64,000 bases of DNA, taken from assembly GCF_014649395.1 (NCBI RefSeq), contig NZ_BMSY01000001.1, positions 744,001-808,000 on the forward strand, in the 5' to 3' direction. Positions 14,757 through 23,249 of this stretch are shown in pieces. How positions within the stretch are numbered: the first letter of the stretch is position 1; every line of letters begins with the position of its first letter. The translations under genes were made by a program, and so were the position numbers. The stretch is from Streptomyces aureoverticillatus (lineage in GTDB: Bacteria; Actinomycetota; Actinomycetes; Streptomycetales; Streptomycetaceae). The notes beneath the pieces are model-generated. The model did no database searches and was not told where the DNA came from. It saw nothing but the letters and a program-made list of their open reading frames with translations.

Positions 14757-15614
14757 CTACTCGCTGGTTTCCTCCAGGGCCTTGCATACCTCGCCCATGG
14801 TTGGCCGGTCGCGCGGTTCGGGACGCAGCATGTCGTTGACGAGCCACCCCAGCATGCCCGCGATGTTCACCGGGCGGTGCGTCCTCTCCACGATGAGCCG
14901 CCGCTGTTCTGCGCGGGAGGCGTCGTCGGGGTACTCGACGTGACGCCACCCCGTTGCCGCCATGAGCAGTGAGGCACCGAATCCGTACACATCCGCTTCC
15001 TGCGTCGGTACCGCCTCGCCGCTTTCCAGCACGCTGCGGGAGATCTCCGGCGCCTCGTAGTGGACGAGACACCCGCGATACGGAAAGTCGAAGCGCTGCG
15101 GCACGGTGGCCCCGTGCACCAGGGCCAAGTCAATGAGAGCGACGCTCGCCGGCTCCGCGCCAAGGATGAAATGCATGGGCTGCACGTCGCCGTGCGCACA
15201 TCCCCTGTCGTGCAGCTCAGCGAGGGAGCGCGCGCAGGCGAGTGCGTCACGCACCGGGGGGCGCGAAATACTGTGCCGGGTACGGTGCGGCTTCCACAGC
15301 GCGTGCAAGTCGCTGCCTGCATGCCATGGCTGCACGTTCCACGTGCCTTGCTCCCACGCTCCGTAGTGTGCCGCTGCGCTTCCGAGGTGTTGTAGCACCG
15401 CGCCTTCTCGGGCGGGGGCGCGAGCTGTCCATTCCGCAGCAGCCCATTCGCTGGTGGCCTCGATGGGGTAGCCAACCTTCACGGCGTACTCGGCGTCCTT
15501 CGAGCGGACGTGCCACACGGTAGAGCCGCGCCGGTCCAGAACGACCCGTGTGTCTGCGGGGTGCAGCATGGCGGTGACAAGAGCAGGGATCTGGCGGGGT
15601 TCAGGGTCTGACAT
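14757..15614 (-). CDS. Protein kinase-like protein with altered catalytic motifs (285 aa)
   Basis: A eukaryotic-type kinase fold is visible. The beta-3 lysine is in YAVKVGYP, the catalytic loop is CAHGDVQPMHF, the metal-binding motif is LIDLALVHG, the activation-segment end is HYEAPEI, and helix F is EADVYGFGASLL. The catalytic Asp is kept, but the usual Asn is His and DFG is DLA, so activity on protein substrates is uncertain. The start (ATG at 15612..15614) has GAAAGGAC upstream. It may phosphorylate a small molecule or act as a pseudokinase in the neighbouring Nudix/XRE-TPR module. Confidence 0.75.
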   Translation of the reverse strand: MSDPEPRQIPALVTAMLHPADTRVVLDRRGSTVWHVRSKDAEYAVKVGYPIEATSEWAAAEWTARAPAREGAVLQHLGSAAAHYGAWEQGTWNVQPWHAGSDLHALWKPHRTRHSISRPPVRDALACARSLAELHDRGCAHGDVQPMHFILGAEPASVALIDLALVHGATVPQRFDFPYRGCLVHYEAPEISRSVLESGEAVPTQEADVYGFGASLLMAATGWRHVEYPDDASRAEQRRLIVERTHRPVNIAGMLGWLVNDMLRPEPRDRPTMGEVCKALEETSE

Positions 15615-15631
15615 TGGTGTCCTTTCAACAG

Positions 15632-15672
15632 GGCAGAGCCGACCCGCGGAATCCCCCCGGATCGGCTCTGCC
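15632..15672 (-). terminator. Terminator of the glycine-rich-like gene
   Basis: GGCAGAGCCGA at 15632..15642 is inverted perfectly at 15662..15672 (TCGGCTCTGCC). Confidence 0.85.
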
Positions 15673-15708
15673 ACATGTGATGGGCCGGACGCTACTCCGG
15701 CGGTCTGA

Positions 15709-16149
15709 TTACTTGCCGTACGGGCGCCCGCAGTCCGCGTCACACTGCGCGGCGCTCGCGCCGTTCACGGTCCACAGTTCATCCACGACCAGGAATCCGG
15801 CCGCTTTGATGGCGTGGGCGGTCGCGGTGACCGCTTCGAGGGTTCGGCAGCCCCCGCCGGGGGCGGGGTTGTGGTGCAGGAACCGCCCCGCGTGCTCCTT
15901 GCAGAACTCGGCGTACGCCTTGGTGTGCAGGATGAACGCATGCACGCCGAGGTCTACGTCATCGGACGGGACCATGGGCACGCTCGCCGTTGCGGCGGCC
16001 GCGATGAACGCGAACGCCTGGTCGGCTATGCGTTGCGCCCGCTCCATGGGCTGTCCGCTGTGGACGTGGACGAAGTGCGCGACGCTGCCGAACAGTTCGT
16101 CGTCTACAAGCGCACGGCCCATCTTGAGTTCGGTCGCTGTTGCGGTCAT
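15709..16149 (-). CDS. Glycine-rich-domain-like protein (146 aa)
   Basis: The layout matches a small actinobacterial family annotated as glycine-rich domain-containing proteins: an N-terminal helical segment (AQRIADQAFAFIAAAA), the signature DLGVHAFILHTKAYAEFCKEHAGRF followed by a His pair, and a Cys-containing end (QCDADCGRPYGK). The conserved His residues and terminal Cys pair suggest metal binding. The biochemical role is unknown. The ATG at 16147..16149 has GGAGGGACA upstream. In Streptomyces these genes recur next to kinase-like and Nudix genes, as they do here. Confidence 0.65.
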   Translation of the reverse strand: MTATATELKMGRALVDDELFGSVAHFVHVHSGQPMERAQRIADQAFAFIAAAATASVPMVPSDDVDLGVHAFILHTKAYAEFCKEHAGRFLHHNPAPGGGCRTLEAVTATAHAIKAAGFLVVDELWTVNGASAAQCDADCGRPYGK

Positions 16150-16240
16150 TGCATGTCCCTCCTGATTGGAGTGGTGCGCTGCCTGTGCTGACCCGTCCGG
16201 CTGTGACTTCGTGACGACACAGTCGAACGGGGACCGAGGG

Positions 16241-16277
16241 CCCCGGTTAGCGGCCCGCACGAGTCCACTAACCGGGG
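16241..16277 (-). terminator. Terminator after the Nudix unit
   Basis: CCCCGGTTAG at 16241..16250 pairs with CTAACCGGGG at 16268..16277. The stem contains the stop codon of a possible small gene on the minus strand. Confidence 0.8.
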
Positions 16278-16501
16278 CGTGCCCGCTCCTGCCGATCGCT
16301 GAAGGCAGGGCGGACGGACGCCTCGCTCTCCCCCGCCCTGGTCATGGGCGGAATCCCGTGGGAGCGCGGAGCGAGTTTTGCTGGCTCCGCCCCCTGCAAC
16401 AGCCCCGGCGCGGGGTCTGGGCAGAAGGAGCTAGCTACCGAGGGCGGAGCCGGACCGCCCGGGTACACCGCACCGACACGGCGCACCGAACGGAGCCTCA
16501 T
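16268..16501 (-). CDS. Possible small protein downstream of the Nudix gene (77 aa)
   Basis: An ATG lies 2 nt after the Nudix stop and the frame closes with a TAG inside the following terminator stem, which is how a last operon gene would look. Against it, the composition (Pro/Ala/Arg-rich, MRLRSVRRVGAVYPGG) shows no domain and could be GC-driven noise. Apart from this frame and the terminator, nothing else is seen between 16150 and 16503. Confidence 0.25.
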   Translation of the reverse strand: MRLRSVRRVGAVYPGGPAPPSVASSFCPDPAPGLLQGAEPAKLAPRSHGIPPMTRAGESEASVRPAFSDRQERARPG

Positions 16502-16503
16502 GC

Positions 16504-17007
16504 CTAGGCGGGCGCAGTCTCGCCGAGTCGGAACAGCGGCAGCCTCATTCCGTATTCGCTGGCACGCACGGCGTTGCGGACACGGGCCGCCTGGTAGGGG
16601 AACGTCAGCTCGTCAAGATCAGTGAGGGAGGTCCACCGCATCTCAGACAGTTCCGCCCGCGCGCTCTCCGGCGGGGGCACCGATGTGGCTTGCTCGTGCG
16701 ACACCGTGCCCCCGTCGCATACCAGGTTGATCTCCTCGGGGCTCGCGCCGTCCTCGCTTGCGGGAACCTGGTCGATACAGACCGCGTGAGAGATCTTGAC
16801 CGTGAGTCCGGTCTCTTCCTTCACTTCGCGCACCGCAGCGGCTGCGATGTCCTCGCCCTGGTGCGCGCCCCCGCCCGGGAGCTGCCACCCCCGCTCGCTG
16901 TCCGCGTGCTTGACCATGAGCACGTCTCCCCGCCAGTTCCGGATCAACGCCACGCATCCGATGCGCCGTGCGGGCGAGTTGGCCTGGTCAACGTCAGCGT
17001 GTGCCAT
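16504..17007 (-). CDS. Nudix hydrolase (167 aa)
   Basis: The Nudix box is intact: GGAHQGE, then seven residues, then REVKEETGL (GX5EX7REUXEEXGU). The fold starts with CVALIRNWRGDVLMVKHAD. The enzyme should hydrolyse a nucleoside diphosphate linked to another moiety in the cytoplasm. The substrate cannot be read from sequence. It sits in the lysogeny-side accessory block, divergent from the XRE-TPR regulator (185 bp between them). Nudix genes beside XRE-TPR regulators are frequent in Streptomyces. Confidence 0.85.
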   Translation of the reverse strand: MAHADVDQANSPARRIGCVALIRNWRGDVLMVKHADSERGWQLPGGGAHQGEDIAAAAVREVKEETGLTVKISHAVCIDQVPASEDGASPEEINLVCDGGTVSHEQATSVPPPESARAELSEMRWTSLTDLDELTFPYQAARVRNAVRASEYGMRLPLFRLGETAPA

Positions 17008-17192
17008 GGGAGGTTTCCTCTCGTATGCGATGGGGGTCCGTCACCGATCGGGGGCCCTTCCCGGCTCGACTCCGATCGCTGGTGATCTCTCCTTTCCCTA
17101 CGCAACCGCACGGCCACGCTCAGCGGTACCGTGGAAGGGAAGCGGAAGTATGAAAGCCATGAACGCCGCACTGTCTGTCAGGAGTTGAGGGC

Positions 17193-18548
17193 ATGGCGAG
17201 GCGCACACGTACGCCTAACTTGGACTTGGAAAGACTGCTTGATCAGGCGAAATGGAGCCGCTCTCAGTTCGCGATCATCGTGAACCGACTTGGCGAGGAA
17301 GCCGGTTTGGCTCTCCACTACGACCAATCGGCCGTCTCCCACTGGGTTAGCGGTACGGTGCCAAACCCGCCGGTCAGACGAGTGATCGTTGAAGCGTTCT
17401 CCCGGAAGTTGCAACGCCCCGTGACACACGCAGAAGCGGGGCTTCCGGTCGCGTCATCCGACCAAGCCCCGCAAGGTATCGACACTGTGGAACAACTTGT
17501 CGACCTAGGGAGGGCCGATATGGACCCCACGCGCCGCGGTGTCATTGCCGCAGGCGGACTGTTCTCCGCAGCGTTAGCGGTTCCACTGTTCGCCGACGTG
17601 ACGCAGGCTGCGGAAGCTGCCCCGGTGAGGCTAGGCAAGGCAACGGTTCGGATTGGCTCAGGCCAGGTCGAGTCAGTCCGCAAGATGACGGACAAGATCG
17701 CGGACATTCTCGACGAGCTTGGAGGAGCCCACGCACGCCCCATGGCAGGGGCCTTCCTGGTCAACACAGTGGGCCCATGGCTCCGGGCTGAGGCTTCCGA
17801 GACTGTCAGAAAGGACATGTACGCGGCAGCCTCCGACCTGACCTACCTAACCGGGTGGATGGCGATGTACGAGCGAGACCACCTCACCGCTCAGGACTAC
17901 TACACCAGGGCGCTGGAACTCGCCGGTTACGCGGATGATCACGTGACCTATTGCCGGACCCTACGGGGGATGAGCCTTCAGGCAACCAACCTTGGGTACG
18001 GGGCCCGAGCACTGCGGCTTGCCGATTCAGCGGCAGAGGCTGCGCCGAAGGCTGGTCCGCGACTCCGAGCGTTTCTCACCGGGCAGCAAGCTCACGCCGC
18101 GTCGATGGTTGGTGATCACAGGCGCGCGCGCCGCCTGCTGACGGAGACCGAAACGTCCCTGATGCGGGCGGACAATCGCCGCGAGTCGATCGGGGGCTAT
18201 GACCAGTCCGCGTACGCATTCCACGTGTCCCACGTGCTGTACGAAGGAAAGGATCTACCCGGCTCCATTGGAGCGCTTCAACAGGCCCTGAAGGTGCAGC
18301 CCAAGAACGAGCGTCAAGGTCGCGTGCACTTCAATGCCGTTCTTGCCCAACGTCAGTTACAACGCGGCCACTTGGACGCGGCATGCGAGTCATGGGGGCG
18401 GTTCCTCGACGACTACGAACACATCTCCTCCGCACGAGGGGACGAGCACTTTGAGACCATGCGACTTCGCCTGAAGCCCCATGGGCGTGCACGGTCAGTC
18501 AGGGCACTGTCCCCCCGGATCACTGAAGTGGCAGCACTGAAGGGTTAA
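17193..18548 (+). CDS. XRE-like regulator with TPR domain (451 aa)
   Basis: The N-terminal 80 residues form a helix-turn-helix (SRSQFAIIVNRLGEE, then QSAVSHWVSGTVPNPP). A Tat- or TM-like hydrophobic segment (RRGVIAAGGLFSAALAVPLF) follows near residue 115. The rest is helical TPR-type repeats (AQDYYTRALELAGYADD, HYDQ-type spacing) for peptide or protein sensing. It resembles the large XRE-TPR regulators of actinomycetes. As one of only two DNA-binding regulators in this block it is a candidate lysogeny regulator. GGAGTTGAGGG precedes the ATG. Confidence 0.8.
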   Translation: MARRTRTPNLDLERLLDQAKWSRSQFAIIVNRLGEEAGLALHYDQSAVSHWVSGTVPNPPVRRVIVEAFSRKLQRPVTHAEAGLPVASSDQAPQGIDTVEQLVDLGRADMDPTRRGVIAAGGLFSAALAVPLFADVTQAAEAAPVRLGKATVRIGSGQVESVRKMTDKIADILDELGGAHARPMAGAFLVNTVGPWLRAEASETVRKDMYAAASDLTYLTGWMAMYERDHLTAQDYYTRALELAGYADDHVTYCRTLRGMSLQATNLGYGARALRLADSAAEAAPKAGPRLRAFLTGQQAHAASMVGDHRRARRLLTETETSLMRADNRRESIGGYDQSAYAFHVSHVLYEGKDLPGSIGALQQALKVQPKNERQGRVHFNAVLAQRQLQRGHLDAACESWGRFLDDYEHISSARGDEHFETMRLRLKPHGRARSVRALSPRITEVAALKG

Positions 18549-18561
18549 CCGCCCGCCAGAC

Positions 18562-18593
18562 GCCCCGCCGCTCCCTTGGGGAAGTGGCGGGGC
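18562..18593. terminator. Bidirectional terminator
   Basis: GCCCCGCC at 18562..18569 pairs with GGCGGGGC at 18586..18593 between two convergent genes. Confidence 0.8.
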
Positions 18594-18602
18594 TCTCTGC
18601 TG

Positions 18603-18839
18603 TCAGGCAGCAACCCCAAACGCAAGGACCACGCCTCGCGCCCACTCGTCCGGCGGCCCCAACTCGGGTGTGCGGTCTGTGAGGTACACGCCCCACGAGC
18701 TTGAGCCAGGGACTCGGTGCACGCTAACCCCGTAGCGGCTCGCCATGCCCGAGCGGCGGATTACCGCGGCAAGGCGGTGCAGATCGGCGGACGCCGCGTC
18801 TTTGTCCTCGCGGCCGAGGACGAACGTGCGGGCGCTCAT
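18603..18839 (-). CDS. Small hypothetical phage protein (78 aa)
   Basis: The product starts MSARTFVLGREDKDAAS and has an alpha/beta look (LHRLAAVIRRSGMASRYGVSVHRV, then WGVYLTDRTPEL). No known motif is seen. The ATG at 18837..18839 overlaps the stop of the upstream gene (ATGA), so both form one short operon before a terminator. It is probably an early phage gene of unknown role. Confidence 0.6.
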   Translation of the reverse strand: MSARTFVLGREDKDAASADLHRLAAVIRRSGMASRYGVSVHRVPGSSSWGVYLTDRTPELGPPDEWARGVVLAFGVAA

Positions 18840-19198
18840 GCGGCGAGGACGGTAGCGGGGCAGTGCTGCCCGTAGGCGCACATGGTCACGGGCTCGTCCC
18901 ACTGGACCCAGAGTCCGGAGTCTCCGCGGACCCACTCGACGGAGCCGGCGAGGGTGTGCGACTTGTGGTCACGCGCGAGCAGCCGGAACCCGGTGTGCTT
19001 GCCGATGGTGCGGAACAGGCGCGCGACGATGCCGCCTTGACTTTCAACGATCCTGTGCAGGTCGGCACATGACCGAACTGACTCCTCACTCAGCACGTCG
19101 GGCAGCTCGTGGCAAGCCCCCCATGCGCCGTCTGTGCCGCCACGCATTGGCACGATGACGGTTGTTTGAACTCGGAACTCCTCGCTGTGCGTAACCAT
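18836..19198 (-). CDS. Hypothetical phage protein (120 aa)
   Basis: The protein has an N-terminal beta-like segment (EEFRVQTTVIVPMRGG), a central helix (SEESVRSCADLHRIVESQGG) and a C-terminal part with cysteines (EPVTMCAYGQHCPATV). No family is recognised. It is the first gene of a two-gene unit and is followed upstream by about 370 bp without a gene, which probably carries its promoter. Confidence 0.6.
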   Translation of the reverse strand: MVTHSEEFRVQTTVIVPMRGGTDGAWGACHELPDVLSEESVRSCADLHRIVESQGGIVARLFRTIGKHTGFRLLARDHKSHTLAGSVEWVRGDSGLWVQWDEPVTMCAYGQHCPATVLAA

Positions 19199-19569
19199 GT
19201 CGCTACGCTAGTACAGGTATTCGATTTGCGGAAGCATCTTTCTTGGCCATTCAACATAACACTTCGATAACGCCATGCCAGCCCTCGCATCCCCACTGAC
19301 CAGCCAACACCCGATATGTCTACCGCTAGTTGTGTCTGTGACGTGAAGGTAGGGGTTGACGACTCAGCGTCAATCTCCTTGCCCAAGTGCAAATTGCAAT
19401 GACTCTTCGTAAGCGTGCTCCGCGTACGGGCGGTGTCTGATTCCGCCCTGTCAGCCCTCGCGCTCCGACTGTTGAACGCGCCCGAAGCGCGAGGGTCTGT
19501 GACATCAACTCCCGCACGGTCGGCGGCTGTTACTGCCACAGGAAGGGGCGGAGTCGCGCTCTGCGGTCA
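19199..19569. other. Gene-free, AT-richer stretch
   Basis: No supported gene lies here. The DNA is clearly AT-richer than its surroundings up to about 19430 and contains a perfect 6-bp inverted pair TTGACG/CGTCAA at about 19357..19374. It probably holds the promoter of 18836..19198 and perhaps an operator. No exact -10/-35 can be fixed. Confidence 0.4.
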
Positions 19570-20085
19570 TCACGACAAGCCGGCCCACTCGGCGAGCGTC
19601 TTCCGTCCCTTACTGGAGTTGCAGCGCGCACAGGCAGGGACCACGTTCGCTTCAACGTCATGCCCGCCGAAACCGAGCGGGGCCACGTGATCGAGCGTCG
19701 TCGCCTCGCCGTCGCAGTAACAGCAGCGCGAGCCCCAACGCTCGAACACTGCCGCGCGGCTGTACGGCGCGTGCTCGGCGCCGTACCGGCGAGCACGGTC
19801 CTTGGATCGGTGGCGCGCTACCGCGTCAGGGTTTTCCCGCTTCCATCGAGCCTTCTTTTCCGGGTTGGCTCGGGCCCAACTCCGTTCCCATTCACGATGC
19901 TTGTCGCGGTTCTGCTCTCTGTAGTTCCGGGCCGCAGCGCGTCCGCGGTCGCTCGCGCGATACTCCTGCCGCTGGGCTCGAACGCACGACTTGCACGCGC
20001 ATTTCAATCCGTCCCGCTTGCCGGGGTCCGCGTAGAACTCGCTGCGAGGTTTGGCCTCGCCGCACTTCGTGCACGTCTTCATCAC
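19570..20085 (-). CDS. HNH endonuclease with zinc ribbon (171 aa)
   Basis: An N-terminal zinc ribbon (TCTKCGEAKPRSEFY, then CACKSCVRAQ) is followed by a basic helical region. The HNH motif at the C-terminus is RCCYCDGEATTLDHVAPLGFGG, then NVVPACARCNSSKG. It should nick or cut DNA with a metal ion. In phages such genes are either free-standing homing nucleases or packaging/recombination helpers. Its start (GTG 20085 or ATG 20082) overlaps the stop of the sigma-like gene, so it is in that operon. Confidence 0.85.
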   Translation of the reverse strand: MMKTCTKCGEAKPRSEFYADPGKRDGLKCACKSCVRAQRQEYRASDRGRAAARNYREQNRDKHREWERSWARANPEKKARWKRENPDAVARHRSKDRARRYGAEHAPYSRAAVFERWGSRCCYCDGEATTLDHVAPLGFGGHDVEANVVPACARCNSSKGRKTLAEWAGLS

Positions 20086-20894
20086 GCCCGCGCCCCTGCC
20101 TGGTACAGCTCGCGGAAACGTTTCTGCCCCTTGGCGCGCGCCTCGTGGACCTGCTTCGCGGTGGCGCCCATGTCCGCAGCGAGTTCCGCGTCTGTGCTCT
20201 CGCTGTAGTCGGACGCGGGGGCTATGCCGTGGCTCGCCTTGAGGACGTGACGCTGACGCTCACCCAACAGCCCCAACGTGTGGTGGACTTGCTCGCGGAT
20301 GATCGTGCGCCTGGTGGTCTCGTAGTCGCGCGAGTCGAGCAGTTCGACGGGGACCGCGGCAACGGCTGCAACTACGTCCCCGAGCGTTAGTTCCGTGGCG
20401 TGCCCATCAGAATCGCTTGCCGGACGATCCAACGAGTCAGTCCCGAGCCATGCAAGCAAAGCAGCATGGGCATGCCCCGGACTCATCTTGCGAGCACCCA
20501 TTTCGTCGGTGGACGCGATGCGCGCTGCCGCATAGGGGTCCCCGCCTGCCAGCGTTAGGGCAATCTCAAAGTCTTTTGCCGCTGCCCCGGTTACTCCGGG
20601 ACGCTTAATTTCGTGGCGGTGCTCGGTCATGGCCGAGTGCAGCGCCTTGTCTATGTAAATCATGAACTTCCGCGGAGAGTCGCCCTCAAACTTAGCCAGG
20701 CATTCCCACAGTCGTATGCGGCCTGCTTGCGCGAGATCATCGGCCAGGTCACGGTCAACCGATCCGCCTGCTCGCTTCGCATAGTCGTGCGCCCGCTGCA
20801 AGATAAGAGTCTCGGTTTCATCAATAATTGCGGTCACAGCTTGGAGGTCATTTCGCTTTGCAGCCGAGATCATCTCTGCGGTGAAGTGTGTCAT
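20082..20894 (-). CDS. Phage sigma-factor-like protein (270 aa)
   Basis: The N-terminal half resembles sigma-70 region 2 (RDLADDLAQAGRIRLWECLAKF, then KFMIYIDKALHSAMTEHRHE). The C-terminal end has a region-4-like helix-turn-helix (LGERQRHVLKASHG, TDAELAADMGATAKQVHEARAKG). The spacing suggests a divergent sigma factor that may direct host RNA polymerase to phage promoters. The ATG at 20892..20894 is chosen because the fold begins there. A copy of the 22-bp phage motif lies 37 bp upstream, so the gene may be under that control. Confidence 0.7.
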   Translation of the reverse strand: MTHFTAEMISAAKRNDLQAVTAIIDETETLILQRAHDYAKRAGGSVDRDLADDLAQAGRIRLWECLAKFEGDSPRKFMIYIDKALHSAMTEHRHEIKRPGVTGAAAKDFEIALTLAGGDPYAAARIASTDEMGARKMSPGHAHAALLAWLGTDSLDRPASDSDGHATELTLGDVVAAVAAVPVELLDSRDYETTRRTIIREQVHHTLGLLGERQRHVLKASHGIAPASDYSESTDAELAADMGATAKQVHEARAKGQKRFRELYQAGARA

Positions 20895-20930
20895 TGAGCA
20901 TCGCTCCGTTACGTCGGGCTTTGCTCTCTT

Positions 20931-20952
20931 GTGGAGAGCAGGACTTGCCCGG
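20931..20952 (+). promoter_or_regulatory. Copy of the 22-bp GTGGAGAGCA motif
   Basis: GTGGAGAGCAGGACTTGCCC followed by GG matches the consensus GTGGAGAGCARRCCTTGCCC found three times at 49.2-49.3 kb and once at the integrase 5' end. It lies in the leader of the sigma-like gene. An operator role is inferred. Confidence 0.6.
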
Positions 20953-21021
20953 AACGGAGCGCGCAGGGCCCACAAAGGCCCTGTCGCCTTAATGCAATGC
21001 GCTTTAAAAGGGCATAGAAAT

Positions 21022-21049
21022 GCCCCGTCCCGGGTTAGCAGGACGGGGC
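21022..21049 (-). terminator. Terminator downstream of DNA polymerase unit
   Basis: GCCCCGTCC at 21022..21030 pairs with GGACGGGGC at 21041..21049. The remainder of 20953..21376 shows no supported gene. A 38-codon frame ending near 21116 lacks a well-placed ribosome binding site. Confidence 0.8.
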
Positions 21050-21376
21050 TTGCGCATTGCCGTATCGCTGCGTGGTCGATGAATTTAGGTTCGGACCACG
21101 AAGCCAGCAATGCTGATATTCAGTTCATGCAGGACCAAACAGGTTGATGTCGCTTAGAACGGGACTTAGTCGAGACCTCGACTACTACGCTTGCTGTAGA
21201 TCGACCCTGGTCGGGGCCTGCCTTGTCCTTCATGGGTAGGAGAGGCGCGGGGCGGTTGTGCCCTCCTTGTGATCAAAAGTGCGCAACTTGTAAAGGGGGG
21301 GTGCGCGTCTATTTCAAAGGCCCAATTCACGACCACTGGGTGTGACTAGCGCCCCGGAGTGGTCACCGGTGAGTGA

Positions 21377-23230
21377 TCAGTAGTCCGCGCCGTACAGCGA
21401 GCCCCACGAGCGCCCGCCTATCTCCGCCTCGGCGACAATGGGCACTCCGTACAGGCTCATGGTCATGCAGCGCTCGAACTCGCGGGCTACGTCCTTCGCG
21501 TCTTCCTCGGGCGCTGAGGCGAGGATTTCGTCATGGATCGGGAGCCGCATATATTCGAGCAACCCCGCGCTTTCCATTTCGATCATGGCTTGCCCGAGGA
21601 CATCCCTCGCTGCACTCTGGCACGCATAATTGGTAACGGCGTATGTGCGGTCCCTGTCGAGCGGCAGCCTCCGACCTGTAGCCGAGACGAACACCATGCC
21701 GTTTTGGAATGCCTGACGCTGCCACCGCTTGCCCGCACGTTTGATCTCGGGAAAGACTCGGTCGTAGGCGTTAACCGCTTGGGAAATCTCTGCCTCGCTC
21801 GCCCCGGTCTGCCTCGCAAGCGTGGTAATTCCTCCGCCGTAGACCTTTCCGAAACCGGCACCTTTGAAGAGCTTCCGGTCCCGCTTCGTGGCTGCCTCGC
21901 CGCGGATAAGCCTCGCGGTGTACATGTGGATGTCGAATGTGTCGCCACCCTCAATGAATCCGGCTTTCATGCGCTTCACGTCGGCGAGGGCTGCCAAGAC
22001 TCGCATTTCGATCGCTTGAAAGTCCGTCGAGATCTTGACGTGTCCGGGCTCGGCGAGGATCGCGCGGCGTACGACATGGTCAGAGCTTGGGAGCTGGTGC
22101 AGTCCGTCCGTGACGGACATGCGGCCCGTCCGCGCGGCGAGGGGCGTCACTGTGGGGTGGATGCGGCCCGCGGTACTCAGCTTGACCATGAACCCGTCGG
22201 CGTAGTCCTCGCCCCACTTCTTCGCGCGCTTCGCCCTCAACACTGCGTCGGCGAGAACGTTGGGTTCGCGGGCCCCGATTCTCTGCCAGTCACGGTCAAG
22301 GTCCGCGAGGGGCAGCAACACGGCCTTGTCCGTCTTGAGGGCGCCCGCGTTGGTGCGCTCGGTCAGCGTCTCGCCCATGCCCACGAGCGCCGCCGCCACC
22401 TGGTCCCCGGACCCGACTTTGGTCACGCCGTACCGGGCTGCCACCGCGCGGTACCGGCGGGCTTCCGCCGCGAGCCGGCGAGCGAGGGGCGCCGCATAGT
22501 CCTGGTCCACGAGCAACCCGCGGCGCTGCATCACAGCGCAGATGCGCGCTAGCTCGTGCTCGTACGCCACCAGCTCGTCACGCACGCCGAGCCGGGACAG
22601 TTCGCGTCGGAGCGCGGGGTGAAGGCGGGCGGTCAGGATGACGTCGAGTCCCGCGTACAGGAGGTACGTCGGGTGGTCGAGCGGGATGCCTGCCCACCCG
22701 GTTTCCTTCGTGAGCCCGAGCGAGCGGAAGACGCTCGTAAGCCCCGCCTGAGTGTCCGGGGCTGTGGGGTCCACCCAACGGGCCGATAGTGGTTTGAGGG
22801 CGGTTCCTATGCCGCCCTCGGACGGTTGGCGCGGGTCGCAGAGTGCCGCGAGGATGCGCGTATCGGTGGTCCACGGCGCGAGGTCTTCCAATGGAATGCC
22901 CGCGCACGTGTCGAGTACGAGCCAGTCATAGGCAGCGTTGTGAATGAGGACGCGGCGCGTGCGCTGGATTGCCTCGCGTGCGTAGGACTCGAAGTATCCG
23001 CCCCGTTCGTACTGGATTACCCATGCGTCGCGCTCGTCGCCGAACTGAACCGTCCGGAGCCGGAACGCGGGGCTGAAGATGTCCAACCCCGTGGTCTCGG
23101 TATCGAGCGCGATTGGCCCTCGCTCACGAGCCGTATAGAGCCACTGCCAGAACTCGTTAAGGTCTTCCGCGGTCTCCGGTACGTGTACCGTAACCAGGTC
23201 ACCGGCTATGTCGTGCCGGAAGATTTTCAC
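21377..23230 (-). CDS. Phage family A DNA polymerase with 3'-5' exonuclease (617 aa)
   Basis: The N-terminal DEDD exonuclease shows ALDTETTGLD (Exo I) and HNAAYDWLVLD (Exo II). The polymerase domain has motif A (KISTDFQAIEMRVLAALA), motif B (KRDRKLFKGAGFGKVYGGG) and motif C (IHDEILASAPEE). It lacks the 5' nuclease of cellular Pol I, as in T7-like and actinophage replicases. It should replicate phage DNA together with the primase-helicase encoded just upstream. The GTG at 23230 follows AGGGGGAGACA, directly after a terminator. Confidence 0.92.
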   Translation of the reverse strand: MKIFRHDIAGDLVTVHVPETAEDLNEFWQWLYTARERGPIALDTETTGLDIFSPAFRLRTVQFGDERDAWVIQYERGGYFESYAREAIQRTRRVLIHNAAYDWLVLDTCAGIPLEDLAPWTTDTRILAALCDPRQPSEGGIGTALKPLSARWVDPTAPDTQAGLTSVFRSLGLTKETGWAGIPLDHPTYLLYAGLDVILTARLHPALRRELSRLGVRDELVAYEHELARICAVMQRRGLLVDQDYAAPLARRLAAEARRYRAVAARYGVTKVGSGDQVAAALVGMGETLTERTNAGALKTDKAVLLPLADLDRDWQRIGAREPNVLADAVLRAKRAKKWGEDYADGFMVKLSTAGRIHPTVTPLAARTGRMSVTDGLHQLPSSDHVVRRAILAEPGHVKISTDFQAIEMRVLAALADVKRMKAGFIEGGDTFDIHMYTARLIRGEAATKRDRKLFKGAGFGKVYGGGITTLARQTGASEAEISQAVNAYDRVFPEIKRAGKRWQRQAFQNGMVFVSATGRRLPLDRDRTYAVTNYACQSAARDVLGQAMIEMESAGLLEYMRLPIHDEILASAPEEDAKDVAREFERCMTMSLYGVPIVAEAEIGGRSWGSLYGADY

Positions 23231-23249
23231 TGTCTCCCCCTATAGCAAA

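Noticed and set aside
21116..21232. 38-codon frame in the gap after DNA polymerase
   Set aside because: AAGGAGGG lies too far upstream of the ATG, and no conserved features are visible.
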